Below are positions 1 through 10,557 of a stretch of DNA of 64,000 nucleotides, piece after piece. Both the position numbers and the translations under genes were made by a program. This DNA comes from Marinicella algicola (lineage in GTDB: Bacteria > Pseudomonadota > Gammaproteobacteria > Xanthomonadales > Marinicellaceae). The notes below the pieces were generated by a model, which saw only the letters and a list, made by a program, of their open reading frames with translations, did no database searches and was not told where the DNA came from. The stretch lies in the NCBI RefSeq assembly GCF_028401385.1, contig NZ_JAQOMR010000001.1:746501-810500 (forward strand), given 5' to 3'. Within the stretch, counting starts at the first letter, position 1. The number at the start of each line of letters is the position of its first letter.

Positions 1-581
1 ACAGCGCTCGCTCAAGCAGGGTCGGATCACAGTCAGAGGGAGGCCTATCGCGCCCGGCGCGACGAGGCCCGGCGCCACAAGGTGCGCTACCTGCCGGAAG
101 AGCCTCTGGTCAATGCCTGCGCGCCGCATATGAGTGTGGCGGAAAATCTGGCGCTCAGGGATTTCGATGGCGACGGGAGCCGCATATTCCTCGGCAAAAG
201 GCGATGATGCGCAGGGCCGCGGACCTGATTGGTGAATTCGATATCCGCACACAGGGGCCGCGCGCACCGATCCGTGATCTTTCAGGCGGCAACGTCCAGC
301 GCGCCGCACTGGCACGGGAGCTGACCGGCGATGTCGCGCTGCTGATCGTTTCCAATCCCTGTTTCGGTCTGGACTTTTCGGCAGCCCGTGCCATTCGTGA
401 CCGCATTATCGAGGCGCGCAATGCCGGTGTGGCAGTGCTGCTGATCAGTGAGGACCTGGACGAAGTCCTTGAATTGTCCGACCGTGTTCTGGTGATGAGT
501 GAAGGCCGGATCACCTTTGAGACCCCGGTCGGGAACGCTGATCCGAAAGCGCTGGGGCACTTTATGGCGGGACATGCGTGA
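1..581 (+). CDS. ABC transporter ATP-binding protein, C-terminal half (sugar/nucleoside type), partial
   Basis: This is the 3' part of a two-domain ATPase that would power uptake of a sugar, nucleoside or related solute; the 5' part lies outside the window. Visible are the ABC signature LSGGNVQR, a Walker B-like stretch ([13 protein letters not shown]) and the following switch region ([16 protein letters not shown]). This is typical of the second nucleotide-binding domain of the roughly 500-residue RbsA/XylG/BMP-type ATPases. The frame changes at the A-run 196-199; adding one A joins FLGK to [14 protein letters not shown]. The stop overlaps the start of the amidohydrolase gene, so the two are probably co-transcribed and the imported compound may be that enzyme's substrate. 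Confidence 0.8.
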   Translation, partial: SARSSRVGSQSEGGLSRPARRGPAPQGALPAGRASGQCLRAAYECGGKSGAQGFRWRREPHIPRQKAMMRRAADLIGEFDIRTQGPRAPIRDLSGGNVQRAALARELTGDVALLIVSNPCFGLDFSAARAIRDRIIEARNAGVAVLLISEDLDEVLELSDRVLVMSEGRITFETPVGNADPKALGHFMAGHA

Positions 582-1246
582 TGGCAGTGATCAAGGCGCA
601 CCCTTTCGATTTTCCCTGCGATAACAAGCATCTGGCGCTGATCGTCATCGATATGCAGCGCGATTTCGTCGAGGAAGGCGGTTTTGGTGCGTCACTCGGC
701 AACGATGTGTCACGGCTGCGCGCGATCATTCCCACGGTAGCCCGTCTGATCGATGGCTTCAGGGCGGCCGGACTGCCGGTGGTTCATACTCGTGAATGTC
801 ACCGTCCGGACCTTTCCGATCTGCCGGTTTCCAAGCGCGACCGTGGCGCACCGTCGCTCAGGATCGGCGATCCGGGTCCCATGGGCCGTTTGCTTGTTGC
901 CGGTGAACCGGGCGCGGAAATCATTCCCGAGCTTTCTCCGATCGGTGACGAGGTCGTCATCGACAAACCCGGAAAGGGTGCATTCTACGCAACGGATCTT
1001 CAGGACATCCTGAAGGCGCGCGATGTTCGCCAACTCGTGTTTGCCGGTGTAACGACCGAGGTCTGCGTGCAGACAACCATGCGAGAGGCCAATGACCGCG
1101 GCTATGACGGCATTCTGGCGACCGACGCCACCGAGAGCTATTTCGCAGCCTTCAGGGATGCGACGATCGCGATGATTACAGCACAAGGTGGCATTGTCGG
1201 CTGTGCCGCTGAAACCGACCACATTCTGGAGGCGCTCAATGGCTAA
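581..1246 (+). CDS. Isochorismatase-family cysteine hydrolase, biuret/ureidoacrylate amidohydrolase-like
   Basis: A 221-residue alpha/beta hydrolase of the isochorismatase fold, expected to cleave a carbamoyl or amide bond in a small nitrogen compound. The catalytic triad is visible as Asp24 (IDMQRDF), Lys129 (DKPGKGAF) and Cys162 (TTEVCV). The segments [14 protein letters not shown] and [12 protein letters not shown] resemble biuret hydrolases and RutB-type ureidoacrylate hydrolases. ATG 581 is chosen because it overlaps the ABC gene stop (TGATG); a GTG at 578 would add one residue. The next gene, a cupin, starts inside this gene's last codons, so all three are tightly coupled. The exact substrate cannot be told from the sequence. 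Confidence 0.85.
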   Translation: MAVIKAHPFDFPCDNKHLALIVIDMQRDFVEEGGFGASLGNDVSRLRAIIPTVARLIDGFRAAGLPVVHTRECHRPDLSDLPVSKRDRGAPSLRIGDPGPMGRLLVAGEPGAEIIPELSPIGDEVVIDKPGKGAFYATDLQDILKARDVRQLVFAGVTTEVCVQTTMREANDRGYDGILATDATESYFAAFRDATIAMITAQGGIVGCAAETDHILEALNG

Positions 1247-1577
1247 CTCCCGGCCCTTTGCCGATCTTCTTTCCGGCGGCTGGCGTGACCTGCCGTTCGA
1301 GCCCTTTCGAGATGGTGTTGATGTGCATTATCTCTGGCAAGTGGAGGAGGGGCCTGTCTGGGCGTTTCTGCGCTATCAACCCGGGGCAAGCGTGCCGGAA
1401 CACCTGCATACCGGTCTGGAGACGATCATTGTCGTTGACGGTGTGCAGAGCGATGAGAGCGGTACCTACGGCACTGGCAGCGTCATCTGCAATCCGCCGG
1501 GAACGCGCCACAGCGTCTGGACGGACGAGGGCTGCGTTGTCTTCATTCAGTGGGAACGGCCTGTTGAGATCCTGTAG
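1239..1577 (+). CDS. Small single-domain cupin
   Basis: A 112-residue cupin beta-barrel protein. Motif 1 is seen as [19 protein letters not shown] (metal-ligand His pair and Glu). A shorter motif 2 ([16 protein letters not shown]) supplies the last His. The ATG at 1239 overlaps the stop of the upstream hydrolase (ATGGCTAA), which indicates translational coupling; an in-frame start further upstream lies inside that hydrolase and is not used. Such small cupins often serve as isomerases, lyases or sensors beside amidohydrolases. No function more precise than this is supported. It ends the plus-strand cluster; about 100 bases without a recognisable element separate it from the convergent TPR gene. 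Confidence 0.75.
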   Translation: MANSRPFADLLSGGWRDLPFEPFRDGVDVHYLWQVEEGPVWAFLRYQPGASVPEHLHTGLETIIVVDGVQSDESGTYGTGSVICNPPGTRHSVWTDEGCVVFIQWERPVEIL

Positions 1578-1683
1578 ACCTTGTCAGACTTGCTTCGCGC
1601 ACGATTGAGGCGTTCGTCTTGATACGCTCCTGTACATTGAGGGCGGTATCCGGTTCCGCGTTGCTCAGAATGTCCGGTGTCGA

Positions 1684-2010
1684 TCAAGCACCGGCCCTGC
1701 AAAACTTGCGGTGGAGAACCCGCATCTGGTGGGCGGCCTGCAGGTCACCATTACGGGCCGCAATATCTGCACCCTTGCCGAAGGTTTCGATGGCCCGTGC
1801 AGTTTCACCCTTGCGCTGATAGGCCTTGCCGAGTGCGGCATAGGCGGCGGAATAGTCCGGGTCGAGCGCGAGCGCCCGGGTGAAGTGGGCAATCGCATCG
1901 TCATGGCGGTCCTCGGCAAAGACGATACGGCCAAGGGTCAGTCGGCACAGCGCGTTGTCCTTGCCTGCCGTAACCTGTTTCTCCAATGCCTGGCGAATTC
2001 CAGGCGGCAT
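1684..2010 (-). CDS. Small tetratricopeptide-repeat protein
   Basis: A 108-residue protein built of TPR helices, best seen as AIAHFTRALALDPDYSAAYAALGKAY followed by a second unit (KGETARAIETFGKGADIA), with the canonical A/L/Y/P spacing. TPR proteins mediate protein-protein contacts; the partner is unknown. The ATG at 2010 has a good ribosome site (GAGGAAAG) a few bases upstream on the minus strand. It lies 23 bases downstream of the winged-helix regulator remnant and may be co-transcribed with it. The C-terminus (VLHRKFCRAGA) is not family-like and may reflect another base error near the end. Confidence 0.7.
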   Translation of the reverse strand: MPPGIRQALEKQVTAGKDNALCRLTLGRIVFAEDRHDDAIAHFTRALALDPDYSAAYAALGKAYQRKGETARAIETFGKGADIAARNGDLQAAHQMRVLHRKFCRAGA

Positions 2011-2032
2011 GCAGCTTTCCTCGCCATGGCTG

Positions 2033-2268
2033 TCAGCTCTCGTTCAGCACGTAGGCGCAGCGTCGTCCGCCGCTGACGATATGCTCGTCGCGCCGGATCA
2101 ACTGCTGGCGTGCGGCCTCACCGGTCGTGCCCAGGCGCTTGCCAAGCACAGTGGCTGTGAGGCCCCGTGCATTTTCAACTGCATCAGAATGCGGTCGTCA
2201 GCGCTGCGGGCTAAATATCCGGGGCTTGCAGCGTTGCTGTCGGGAGGGATTTCAGTATCGCGTGCCAT
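2033..2268 (-). pseudogene. Winged-helix (DeoR/SufR-like) transcriptional regulator, short and frame-broken
   Basis: From ATG 2268 the frame gives an N-terminal arm and the recognition-helix region SADDRILMQLKMHGAS. After a break at about 2158-2160 it continues as TATVLGKRLGTTGEAARQQLIRRDEHIV and stops at 2033. This is the DNA-binding helix-turn-helix seen in metal- or Fe-S-responsive SufR/DeoR-like regulators, but the usual effector half is missing. It is about 78 residues against roughly 200 in full-length relatives. The frame break may be a read error. The missing C-terminal half cannot be explained by one indel, so it is either a genuine remnant or a short regulator. The gene is too short for usual ORF cutoffs. 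Confidence 0.45.
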
Positions 2269-2348
2269 GGCTTATCGGGTATCGTGTGTTGTCCAACCCG
2301 TATATTGACCCTGCTTTTTCAAAGCAATGGCTTAGTAAATAGCAAAGC

Positions 2349-3748
2349 CTAGCGCGAGCCCGGATTGTCCGGGTCGAAGTCAAAACGCTCAGGCACGGCA
2401 AGCCCGTTTTCGAGGTGCTTTGCGATGGCGCGCAGCGACACGCCATCGCGGTAAAGCCATGGATCATGGGTGTCGCGCTGCCACGCCTCGGTTGCTTTCC
2501 GCATGGCCAGCAATTGCTCGCGGTGGTCCGGGTCGTCGGCTAGGTTTTTGACCTCGTGCGGATCGGCCTCAAGGTCGTAGAGTTCTTCCGGCGGGCGTCG
2601 AACATAGTCCCGCACCGAACGCCGGCCGATCATTGCCGGGGCCTCGTTGCGGATCCCCTCCCATGTCAATGAGCCATAGAGATCACCGGAAAACGGAAAA
2701 TCGAGCTGCCAGGCGACATTGCGATGATATTTGTAACGCGTGGTGCGCATGAAGCGTGTCGGCCAGTAATTGGTGACCTCGTGGAAGGTATGCGAGCCGA
2801 ACACGGCCTGCCAGTCATCTTGAAGCGTTTCGTTTTCGAGGATTGGCAACAGGGATCGGCCCTTTCGCGGGCCGCACGGGACTTCGTGGCCCGCCCAGTC
2901 GAGAAAGGTCGGCAAAGGTCGGTGAAGGACACCAGATTGGGGTTATGAACACCCGCGCGCCCACCCGGTTTGCGCATGATCAGCGGCAGGTGAATGCCGG
3001 CGTCGTAAAGTGTGGTCTTGGAATTGAGGAAGGGCGAACCATTGTCTGAGAGAAAGACGACGAGTGTGTCGTCAGCAAGGCCTGCGCTTTCCAGTTCATC
3101 GAGAACCATGCCGACGCCCTGATCGAGCCGGTAGATCGAGCGGTAATAGTCGGTAAGCTCCTGCCGCACTTCCGGCAGGTCTGTCAGGAAGGGCGGCACG
3201 CTGATTGCTTCGGGCGAAAATACCCGGTCCTCAACACCGGGATAGGCCCGGTCATTGCCGAAACCGCCCCTTGTCTCGTCGCGGTGCGGATCGATGAAGC
3301 CGATGGTCAGGAAGAACGGTTTTTCCTCCGCCTCGGCGCTTTCGAAGAAAGTCGAGGCGCGGTCAGCTGCCCATCTGACGTCACGTTCCCAGCTTTCCGC
3401 GCGTACCTGCCAAGGATAGGCCGCATCCGGGCCGACATGAACCTTGCCGATGATCCCCGTCAGCATGCCTGCCGCGTTCAAAAGCGCGGGCGCGGTCTCG
3501 ACATGATCGAAGGTCATGAAATGGTGGTGATCGTGATTGAGGCCGTATTGCCCAGTCTCGTGCGTGTGCAGCCCGGTATAGATCACCGAACGGCTGGCTG
3601 AACAGGAGGCGGTGGAGGTAAACGCCATGTCAAAGCGCGTGCCGCTTTCGGCAAGGCGGTCGATATTGGGTGTTGCAATTGCCTTTTCACCATAGCAGCC
3701 GGTCATCCGTCCGAGATCGTCGGCAATCAGAAGGAGGATATTGCGCAT
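2349..3748 (-). CDS. Type I sulfatase, cytoplasmic, N-sulfoglucosamine/choline-sulfatase-like
   Basis: An arylsulfatase-superfamily hydrolase of about 466 residues that removes sulfate from a sugar or small alcohol ester. The formylglycine signature is CSASR with Cys49 as the modified residue; metal ligands are visible as ADD at residues 9-11 and SDNG. GKVH and the C-terminal segment EELYDLEADPHEVKNLADD are typical of sulfohydrolases. No signal peptide is present (it starts MRNILLLIADDLG), so it should act in the cytoplasm on an imported substrate. The frame breaks at 2914-2916, where one more T on the coding strand gives VSFTDLLPTFLDWAGH. It is the last gene of the minus-strand ABC/PfkB operon and overlaps the kinase end. 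Confidence 0.85.
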
Positions 3749-4692
3749 GGCTCGGCACTTTCTTGAAAGCTGATGGCGGTGTGGCTGCGGGGAATTCGCT
3801 GATCACTGCGCCAGCGACATCAATGCCGCGCCTCAACGCTGCACGCGCGGAGGCCCCTTCGGCAACGGCGCTCAGATAACCCGCGTTGAAGGCGTCTCCG
3901 GCGCCCACCGTGTCGATCACGTCGAGCGCGCGCGTGTTCGGTGATGAAATTGCGATGCCGGTAGCATGCCGCGCCTTCGGGGCCGCGCTTGACCACGAGT
4001 GCGGCATTCGCCCGCATGATTGGCGCAAGCGCGCGGCAGGCGGCGTGGACGGTCCCTTCGCCGGTCAGGCCAAGGATTTCCTTGTCGTTGAGAAGGATGT
4101 GGTCGGCACAACCGATCCAGGCCCTAGCATCCGCAATAGCGGCCTCTGTCCAGCCATGGCCGGGCCAGCCCGGATCGATCGCGATGCTCGCGCCGCGCGA
4201 CAACAGCATTTCCAGAAACTCCGTATGATCGGCCTCAAGGCCCGGCAGGGCGAAGCCGCCGGACACAAGTGTGAGGGCGTTCACGAGCGGCCAGCGCTTG
4301 AGCGCGTCGGCGAAGAAGGCAGCGTCGAGATTGTCGAGATGTCCGTTTGTCGACAGGAAGCTGCGCTCACCGCCTTTGCGCAGAACCCCGACAGAAATCG
4401 ATGTCGGTTCCGGGCGCGCCGCGATCCTGTCGAGGGGGCCTGCGAACTGATGGGTGATCATCGCGCCCGCCGCATCGCTGCCGGTCGCCGAGACCAGGCC
4501 CGAGGGATGATTGAGGCGCTGGAGCACGAGCGCGGTATTGGCCGCCGAACCGCCGATGCGGAAATCAGATTTTTCCAGAAAAACCTCCGTGCCCCATTCC
4601 GGCCAGTCATCGATACTGCCGGTCACCAGATCGAGATTGGCATTGCCGATCACGCAGATCGGACGGTTGGTGGCGGGTGGGGTGCCGTTCAT
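3687..4692 (-). CDS. PfkB-family carbohydrate kinase
   Basis: A ribokinase-fold kinase that phosphorylates a sugar or related alcohol with ATP. The N-terminal substrate-binding motif GGSAANTALVLQRL and the C-terminal signature DTVGAGDAFNAGYL, which carries the catalytic Asp and anion hole, are both visible. The frame breaks at about 3958-3961 (one G missing), where CYR joins GIAISSPNTRALDVIDTVGAGD. As read, the 3' end overlaps the sulfatase start by about 60 bases, so the true stop may lie earlier. It follows the ABC ATPase by 9 bases. In context it would trap the imported, perhaps desulfated, sugar as a phosphate ester. The substrate is unassigned. Confidence 0.8.
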
Positions 4693-4701
4693 GTTGCTCT
4701 C

Positions 4702-5708
4702 CTAAGCGGAAACTGCCAGACCCGCTGCGTTGAAGCGGTGAAGGGCCGTCTCATCCGGTGTTACGAAGACCCGCTCGCCTGAGGCAAAATCCTGGGCGCC
4801 CGGCGCGCGCACATTCAGCATGCCGGCGCTTTCTGTCTCGACATGAATGAAAGTGTCGCTGCCGAGTTCTTCCGACAGCAGAACCTTGCCTGCCCAGCGG
4901 CCCTGGGCGCGCGAAATCGTCATATGCTCCGGCCTGATGCCGCAGGCCGCTGCGCCGAAATCTGCGGCGATTTCTCCTTCGATCACATTCATCCGCGGCG
5001 ATCCGATGAACTCGGCGACGAAGCGGCTGGCAGGGTTCATGTAGAGTTCCATCGGCGTGCCAACCTGTTCCACCCGCCCTGCATTCAGCACCACGATACG
5101 GTCGGCAAGCGTCATCGCCTCGACCTGGTCGTGGGTCACATAGATCATGGTGACGCCTTCCATCCGCTTGTGCAGCGCGGCGATCTCGATGCGGGTGTCG
5201 ACCCTGAGTGCCGCGTCGAGATTGGACAGCGGCTCGTCGAACAGGAAGATACGTGGCTGGCGGGTGATCGCCCGGCCGATGGCGACGCGCTGGCGCTGGC
5301 CGCCGGAAAGCTGACGGGGCTTACGGTCCAGATAGGGGTGATCTGGAGCATCTCGGCGGCTTCGCGGATGCGCTTGTCGGCTTGCGCCTTGTCGAGCTTC
5401 GCCTGCTCGAGGCCGAAGGCCATGTTCTCGTAGACCGTCATATGCGGATAGAGCGCATAGGACTGGAACACCATGGAGATACCGCGCTTTGCCGGCAGTA
5501 CGGTGTTGACGCGCTCGCCGTCGACCATCAGGTCGCCGCCGGAAACATCCTCAAGCCCCGCAATCAGGCGCAGAAGCGTGGACTTGCCGCAGCCGGAAGG
5601 GCCAACGAAGACGATGAACTCGCCTTTCTCGAGGCTGAGGTCGATATCCTTCAGAACCTCGACATGGCCGAAGGATTTGCAGATTTTCTTGAGTTCGATG
5701 GATGCCAT
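4702..5708 (-). CDS. Sugar ABC transporter ATP-binding protein, MalK/UgpC type
   Basis: The energising ATPase of the sugar importer encoded just upstream. Walker A is GPSGCGKST at about residues 35-43 and the Q-loop is [20 protein letters not shown]. Across the repaired break come [14 protein letters not shown] and Walker B with D-loop ([15 protein letters not shown]), then the H-loop [11 protein letters not shown]. The C-terminal TOBE domain contains GIRPEHM. The break is at the run 5335-5338; one more C on the coding strand restores [17 protein letters not shown]. Repaired length is about 335 residues, slightly short for MalK proteins. It lies between the permeases and the PfkB kinase in a single minus-strand operon. 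Confidence 0.9.
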
Positions 5709-5712
5709 GAGA

Positions 5713-6540
<828 letters not shown>

Positions 6541-6544
<4 letters not shown>

Positions 6545-7484
6545 CTGTCGCCTCCAAGGTTCATGCGGGTGGCGCGGATAAAGCCGATCGTCAACAGTGC
6601 GATGATCAGGAACAGCAGCGTGGAGGCCGCTGAGCCATAGGCAAACTTGTCGAAATCGAACAGGTTTTCACGCGCGAACACCGACATGGTGGCCGTATTG
6701 GCATTGTTGGGGGTCAGTACATAGACGATGTCGAAGACGCGCAGCGCATCGAGCGCGCGGAAGACGATCGCCACCAGGACGGCTGGCATGATCAGCGGCA
6801 GGGTGACCTTGCGGAACACGCGCACCGGATGAATGCCGTCGAGCTTGGCCGCCTCATACATATCCTTCGGCACCATCTGCAAACCGGCCAGGATCAAAAG
6901 CGCCATGAATGGCGTGGTCTTCCAGATGTCGACGATCAGCACGGCAAGCATCGCGGTATCGGGATCGGCCGTCCAGGCCACAGGCTCGGCGATGATGTGC
7001 AGTTTCATCAGGATATCGTTCAAAATGCCGAACTGGTCATGCATCATCCACGCCCACATCTTTGCCGAAACGATGGTCGGGATCGCCCAGGGATCAGCAC
7101 GGCGGCACGAACGAGCGAGCGGCCGTGAAACTGCGTGTTCAGGACCAGCGCGATGACCATGCCGAAGATGGTTTCAAACAGAACCGAGAAGAAGGTGAAA
7201 CGCAGGGTGTTCCAGACAGCCCGCCACCAGTCGGGATCAGCAAGTAGGCCGTAATATTCGCCTTCGCCTCCGCCATAATCGAGATATTCGAGATAGTTGC
7301 GGAAGCCGACCCATTGTGCCTCGCCGGGAAAGTCGATCGATGCGTCGGTGAAGCCGAAATAGATCGTCCGTACCAGCGGATAGACCGCAACCACGGCAAG
7401 CACCGCCAGCATCGGCGCCAGAAACATCCAGGCCGAGATAACCCGCTGATGTGACAGGGTCGATTTTTCGACCGGTTCTGCCAT
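6541..7484 (-). CDS. Sugar ABC transporter permease, MalF type
   Basis: The first permease of the importer, about 313 residues. It has an N-terminal cytoplasmic stretch, a first membrane helix (FLAPMLAVLAVVAVYPLV), a periplasmic loop, five more helices and the EAA loop YEAAKLDGIHPVRVFRKVTLPL. The frame breaks at 7090-7092: four rather than three C on the coding strand restore RAAVLIPWAIPTIVSAKMWAWM, a stretch conserved in trehalose/maltose permeases. It lies 69 bases downstream of the binding-protein gene and overlaps malG by four bases. Relatives include rhizobial trehalose/sucrose systems, but the substrate cannot be fixed by sequence alone. Confidence 0.88.
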
Positions 7485-7553
7485 GTTCCGTTCCCTTCCT
7501 GTCGTGCGTTGAAACGGCGCCGCGCGACGTCTTGCCTGCGGCGCCGCCCGATT

Positions 7554-8823
7554 TTACCAGCCGTTGCCGCGCAGACGCTTCAGCTTGGCTTCCAGCTTTG
7601 CAAGGTTCTGTTCGGCGGTGCCGTCGCCCGAAAGCGTATCGTGAACGGCAGTCCAGAATTCCGACGAAACCTCGTTATATTTGCGCTTGGTCGCAGCCGA
7701 GGGACGCGGCAGGGCGTTGAGCACCACCGGCTTCCAGCGCGGAACGAACGGCTGGGCCTCACCGACTTCCGGATCGTCGTAAACGGCCGTGACTGTCGGC
7801 GGACGCGAGGTCTCGATGGCGCGTTCCTTCTGGTTTTCGAAGTTGTTGAGATACTTTACCAGCTCGATCGCTTCGTCCGGGTTGGGCGAATATTTCGAGA
7901 CCGCAAGGTGCCAGCCGCCAAGCGTGGCCGCCGAGCTGTCGCCCTCCGCTCCGACAGGAAGCGTGGTCACGTCGAACTTGCCCTTGACCGGCAGAATCCG
8001 GGCCGTCGGCCAGCGCATAGGCATAGTTCCAGTTGCGCATGAATACGGCATTGCCCGTCTGGAATACGCCGCGGGCATCTTCTTCCATGTAGTTGAGGAC
8101 GCCCTGCGGGGCGATGGTGCCGACCCATGACTTGGCCATGTTGAGCGCCTCAGCGGCCTTGGGGTTGTTGATGCCGATTGAGCCGTCAAGTTCGACAATA
8201 CGGCCACCGCCATAAGAGTAGATCCATTCCTGGCCGTCACAGGTCAGACCCTCATAAGGCGCACCCTGAAAGACATAGCCCCACATGTCCTCATTCCCAT
8301 CGGTCCGCTCGCCATCCATGATGATCTGCGCGGTCTCGGTCATCTCGTCCCAGGTTTCGGGAACCGGCTGATCGTATTTCTCCAGAAGGTCCGTGCGATA
8401 ATAGAGCGCCGGTGCGCCGAGGAACATGGGCAGCGCCACGAGCTTGCCGTCGACGGTCTGCGATTCCACTGCGGCTGGAACAAACTGGTCGATGATGTCG
8501 GCGGTTGCCTCCGTCAGGTCGACGAAGTGGCTGGCCAGTTGTGGCGCGCCGATAACGTCAATGCGGTAGACATCGATATCCGGCGATTTGGCCGAAAGCC
8601 AGAGCTTGTACTGGCCGAACTGGTCAGTGGTTGATTCCGGCATTGACACGATGTTGACGGTGTTGCCGGTCATCTCTTGGTAGCGGTCGAGTTCCTTGCG
8701 CAGAACCTCATTGTCCTTGCCGATCGCGCCGTGGACGATATTGAGTTCGACGGCACTCGCCGATACCGTCATCAGGGCGCTCGCAGCAAGCAGCACGCCT
8801 GTGAATTTCCTAAAATGCTTCAT
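7554..8823 (-). CDS. Periplasmic sugar-binding protein of the ABC importer
   Basis: An extracellular solute-binding protein of family 1, about 423 residues. It carries a Sec signal peptide of roughly 25 residues (GVLLAASALMTVSASA then VELN). Typical features are PALYYRTDLLEKY, PETWDEM and GGWHLAVSKYSPNPDEA. The frame breaks at 7988-7991, where one surplus base must be removed to read ADGPDSAVKGKFDVTTLP, which matches the family pattern; this is one of the few insertions in the window. It is the first gene of the transport operon after the PHP enzyme and decides specificity. The nearest general resemblance is to trehalose/maltose/sucrose binders of rhizobia. Confidence 0.88.
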
Positions 8824-8885
8824 TGCCTGTTCTCCTCCGGCCCTTGGCGGACCGGGTTGATGAAGTTCCCGCTTTTTTGAAATCA

Positions 8886-8899
8886 GGCCCTTCGGGGCC
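8886..8899. other. Short hairpin between the PHP enzyme and binding-protein genes
   Basis: A perfect 5-bp stem GGCCC/GGGCC with a four-base loop sits in the 175-base gap 8824-8998. On the plus strand the loop reads TTCG and a T-rich stretch follows after a few bases; on the minus (coding) strand no T-run follows directly. It may protect the 5' end of the abundant binding-protein message or partly stop read-through from the PHP gene. The rest of the gap shows no recognisable gene. Confidence 0.3.
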
Positions 8900-8998
8900 G
8901 GATGTTTTTCGGTGTGGCTCTCCGGCGGTCATCCGCCTTGTCTGCCGCAATCAGCCGGTCCGATGATGACGAGCCGGCGGTGGTTTTGCTGATCCTTT

Positions 8999-10557
8999 TT
9001 ACGTCTCCTTTCTGCAGAAAATCGGCGAGGTCCAGGCCATCTGCCCGGTTTTCTCGCGCAGTCGCACATAGATACTTTCGCCGGCTGAAAACGCCCCCAG
9101 CGGTATCTCGCCCTGCCATTGCCATTGATGGGGAAGGGGCAGGCTGTGAAAACGAAAAGCCGGGCTGTCGATCGGGCCGAGATTGCCCGAGCGCGCGCCT
9201 TCGAACAGCTTTCTCAGCGGAATATCCAGCTCGGTGCCGGAAAGCGTGGCTTTCAGCCTTGCTTCGGGGCCTGCATTGATGTGGATAGCAAAGCCCTGTG
9301 TTGCCGAGGTGACATTGTTGGGATTGGCGGCTGCAGTGATCGAAAACGAAACGATGCCGCCGATCAGTTGCAGCTCCGGCAGCGAGGCCGCCTGATCCTC
9401 GCCTTCCAGCGGGAGACGATCTCGGCACCGCGGAACCGGGGCTCGACTTTGAGGATATCGCCGCCCGCAAGGCTCAGTTCACCGGTCCAGTCATGGCTTT
9501 TGCCACGTGCGCCCCAGCCGAGTTCGACGAACAGAATGGTCGGTGTTGTCGTGTCGTCACCGGCATCAACCGGGGCGGGCTGCAATTCGGGCGATATGCG
9601 TTCGAACAGCGCGCCGTTGCGAAACACGTCGATACTGTCGATGAAGCCGCCGCCGATTGCCTCGATCTCGAGCGTGGCCGCCCCCGAGGGCGCTACGATG
9701 CCGCCCTGAACCGTGTCGCCGATTGCTGTCAGCAGGTGGATATTGTCGCCGGTCAGCGCGTTGGTGTGCCGAGCGCGCATGGCCTGGAAGATCGCATCCC
9801 GGTCATCATTTTCGGCATAGACCGCCATGCGGCCATGGCCGTAGGAGCCGGGGTAGGCGGAGTGGTGATCTGTATTGCCGACAATGCCGAAGACCGCGCC
9901 GCGTTTCAGCCCCGACCGCATGGTGGAGGCGCCATTCACCGGCCCCATGGAATGCAGATAGGAACGATCGGATTCTGACTCTTCCGCACAGCCGTGCATA
10001 GAAAACATTTCGACAAAGGGCGACAGTTCAGGGTCGAACGTGTCCCAGTTGATGCCGCGTGCGCCCTGCCGGTAACCGATATGATGCGGGAAGGCGAGCG
10101 CGCGTTCACCCTTGGCGTCTTCAAGGGCGGCCTTGAGGTCGGCCGGGGTGTCGGCGATCTCAGGTTCTGCCACATCGAGGTCTGCGTAGACGATGGTGTA
10201 GTCGCCGTGTTCACAGGAATGGATTTCGTAACCCGGAAAAACGGCAAATCGCGCCGGAGCCTCGTAGCTTCTCAGTGTCTCGAAGTGATCCTTCCAATTG
10301 GCCTTGAGCTTCGCGAAACCCTTGACGTGGAAATCGACGATATGTGCGACCTCCGGAACGTCGACCGGCATGTCTGGCCATGCCGCATGGCCGGTGATGG
10401 AGACGAAATCGAGTTGAAGCGCAGCTCTTGCCAGCGCGTCCTCCAGCCGTCCATGGCCATAGGAAAGCGCCGCGTGGTTATGGATATCGCCAAACAGCGG
10501 CTGAATGCCGAGGCGATTGGCAAGCGGGGTCAGGTGCTCCGAAAAACGTCTTGTCAT
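8999..10557 (-). CDS. PHP-fold metallohydrolase, CehA/McbA-like
   Basis: An enzyme of about 519 residues with an N-terminal PHP domain followed by a beta-rich C-terminal domain. Metal-binding motifs visible are FGDIHNHAALSYGHG near residue 22, FPHHIGY, SMHGC and GNTDHHSAYPG. These are the His/Asp ligands of the polymerase-and-histidinol-phosphatase fold, which hydrolyses phosphoester or related bonds. The break is at 9411-9413: one more C gives EIVSPLEGEDQAASLPELQL, after which the frame runs openly to TAA at 8999. Its start overlaps the stop of the Gfo/Idh gene. In the operon it may act on a sugar intermediate; the reaction is unassigned. Confidence 0.7.

Noticed and set aside
2349..2373. 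A CCCGGA/TCCGGG hairpin at the sulfatase 3' end as a terminator
   Set aside because: The stem is only six base pairs with a three-base loop, it lies inside the coding sequence and no T-run follows on the coding strand.
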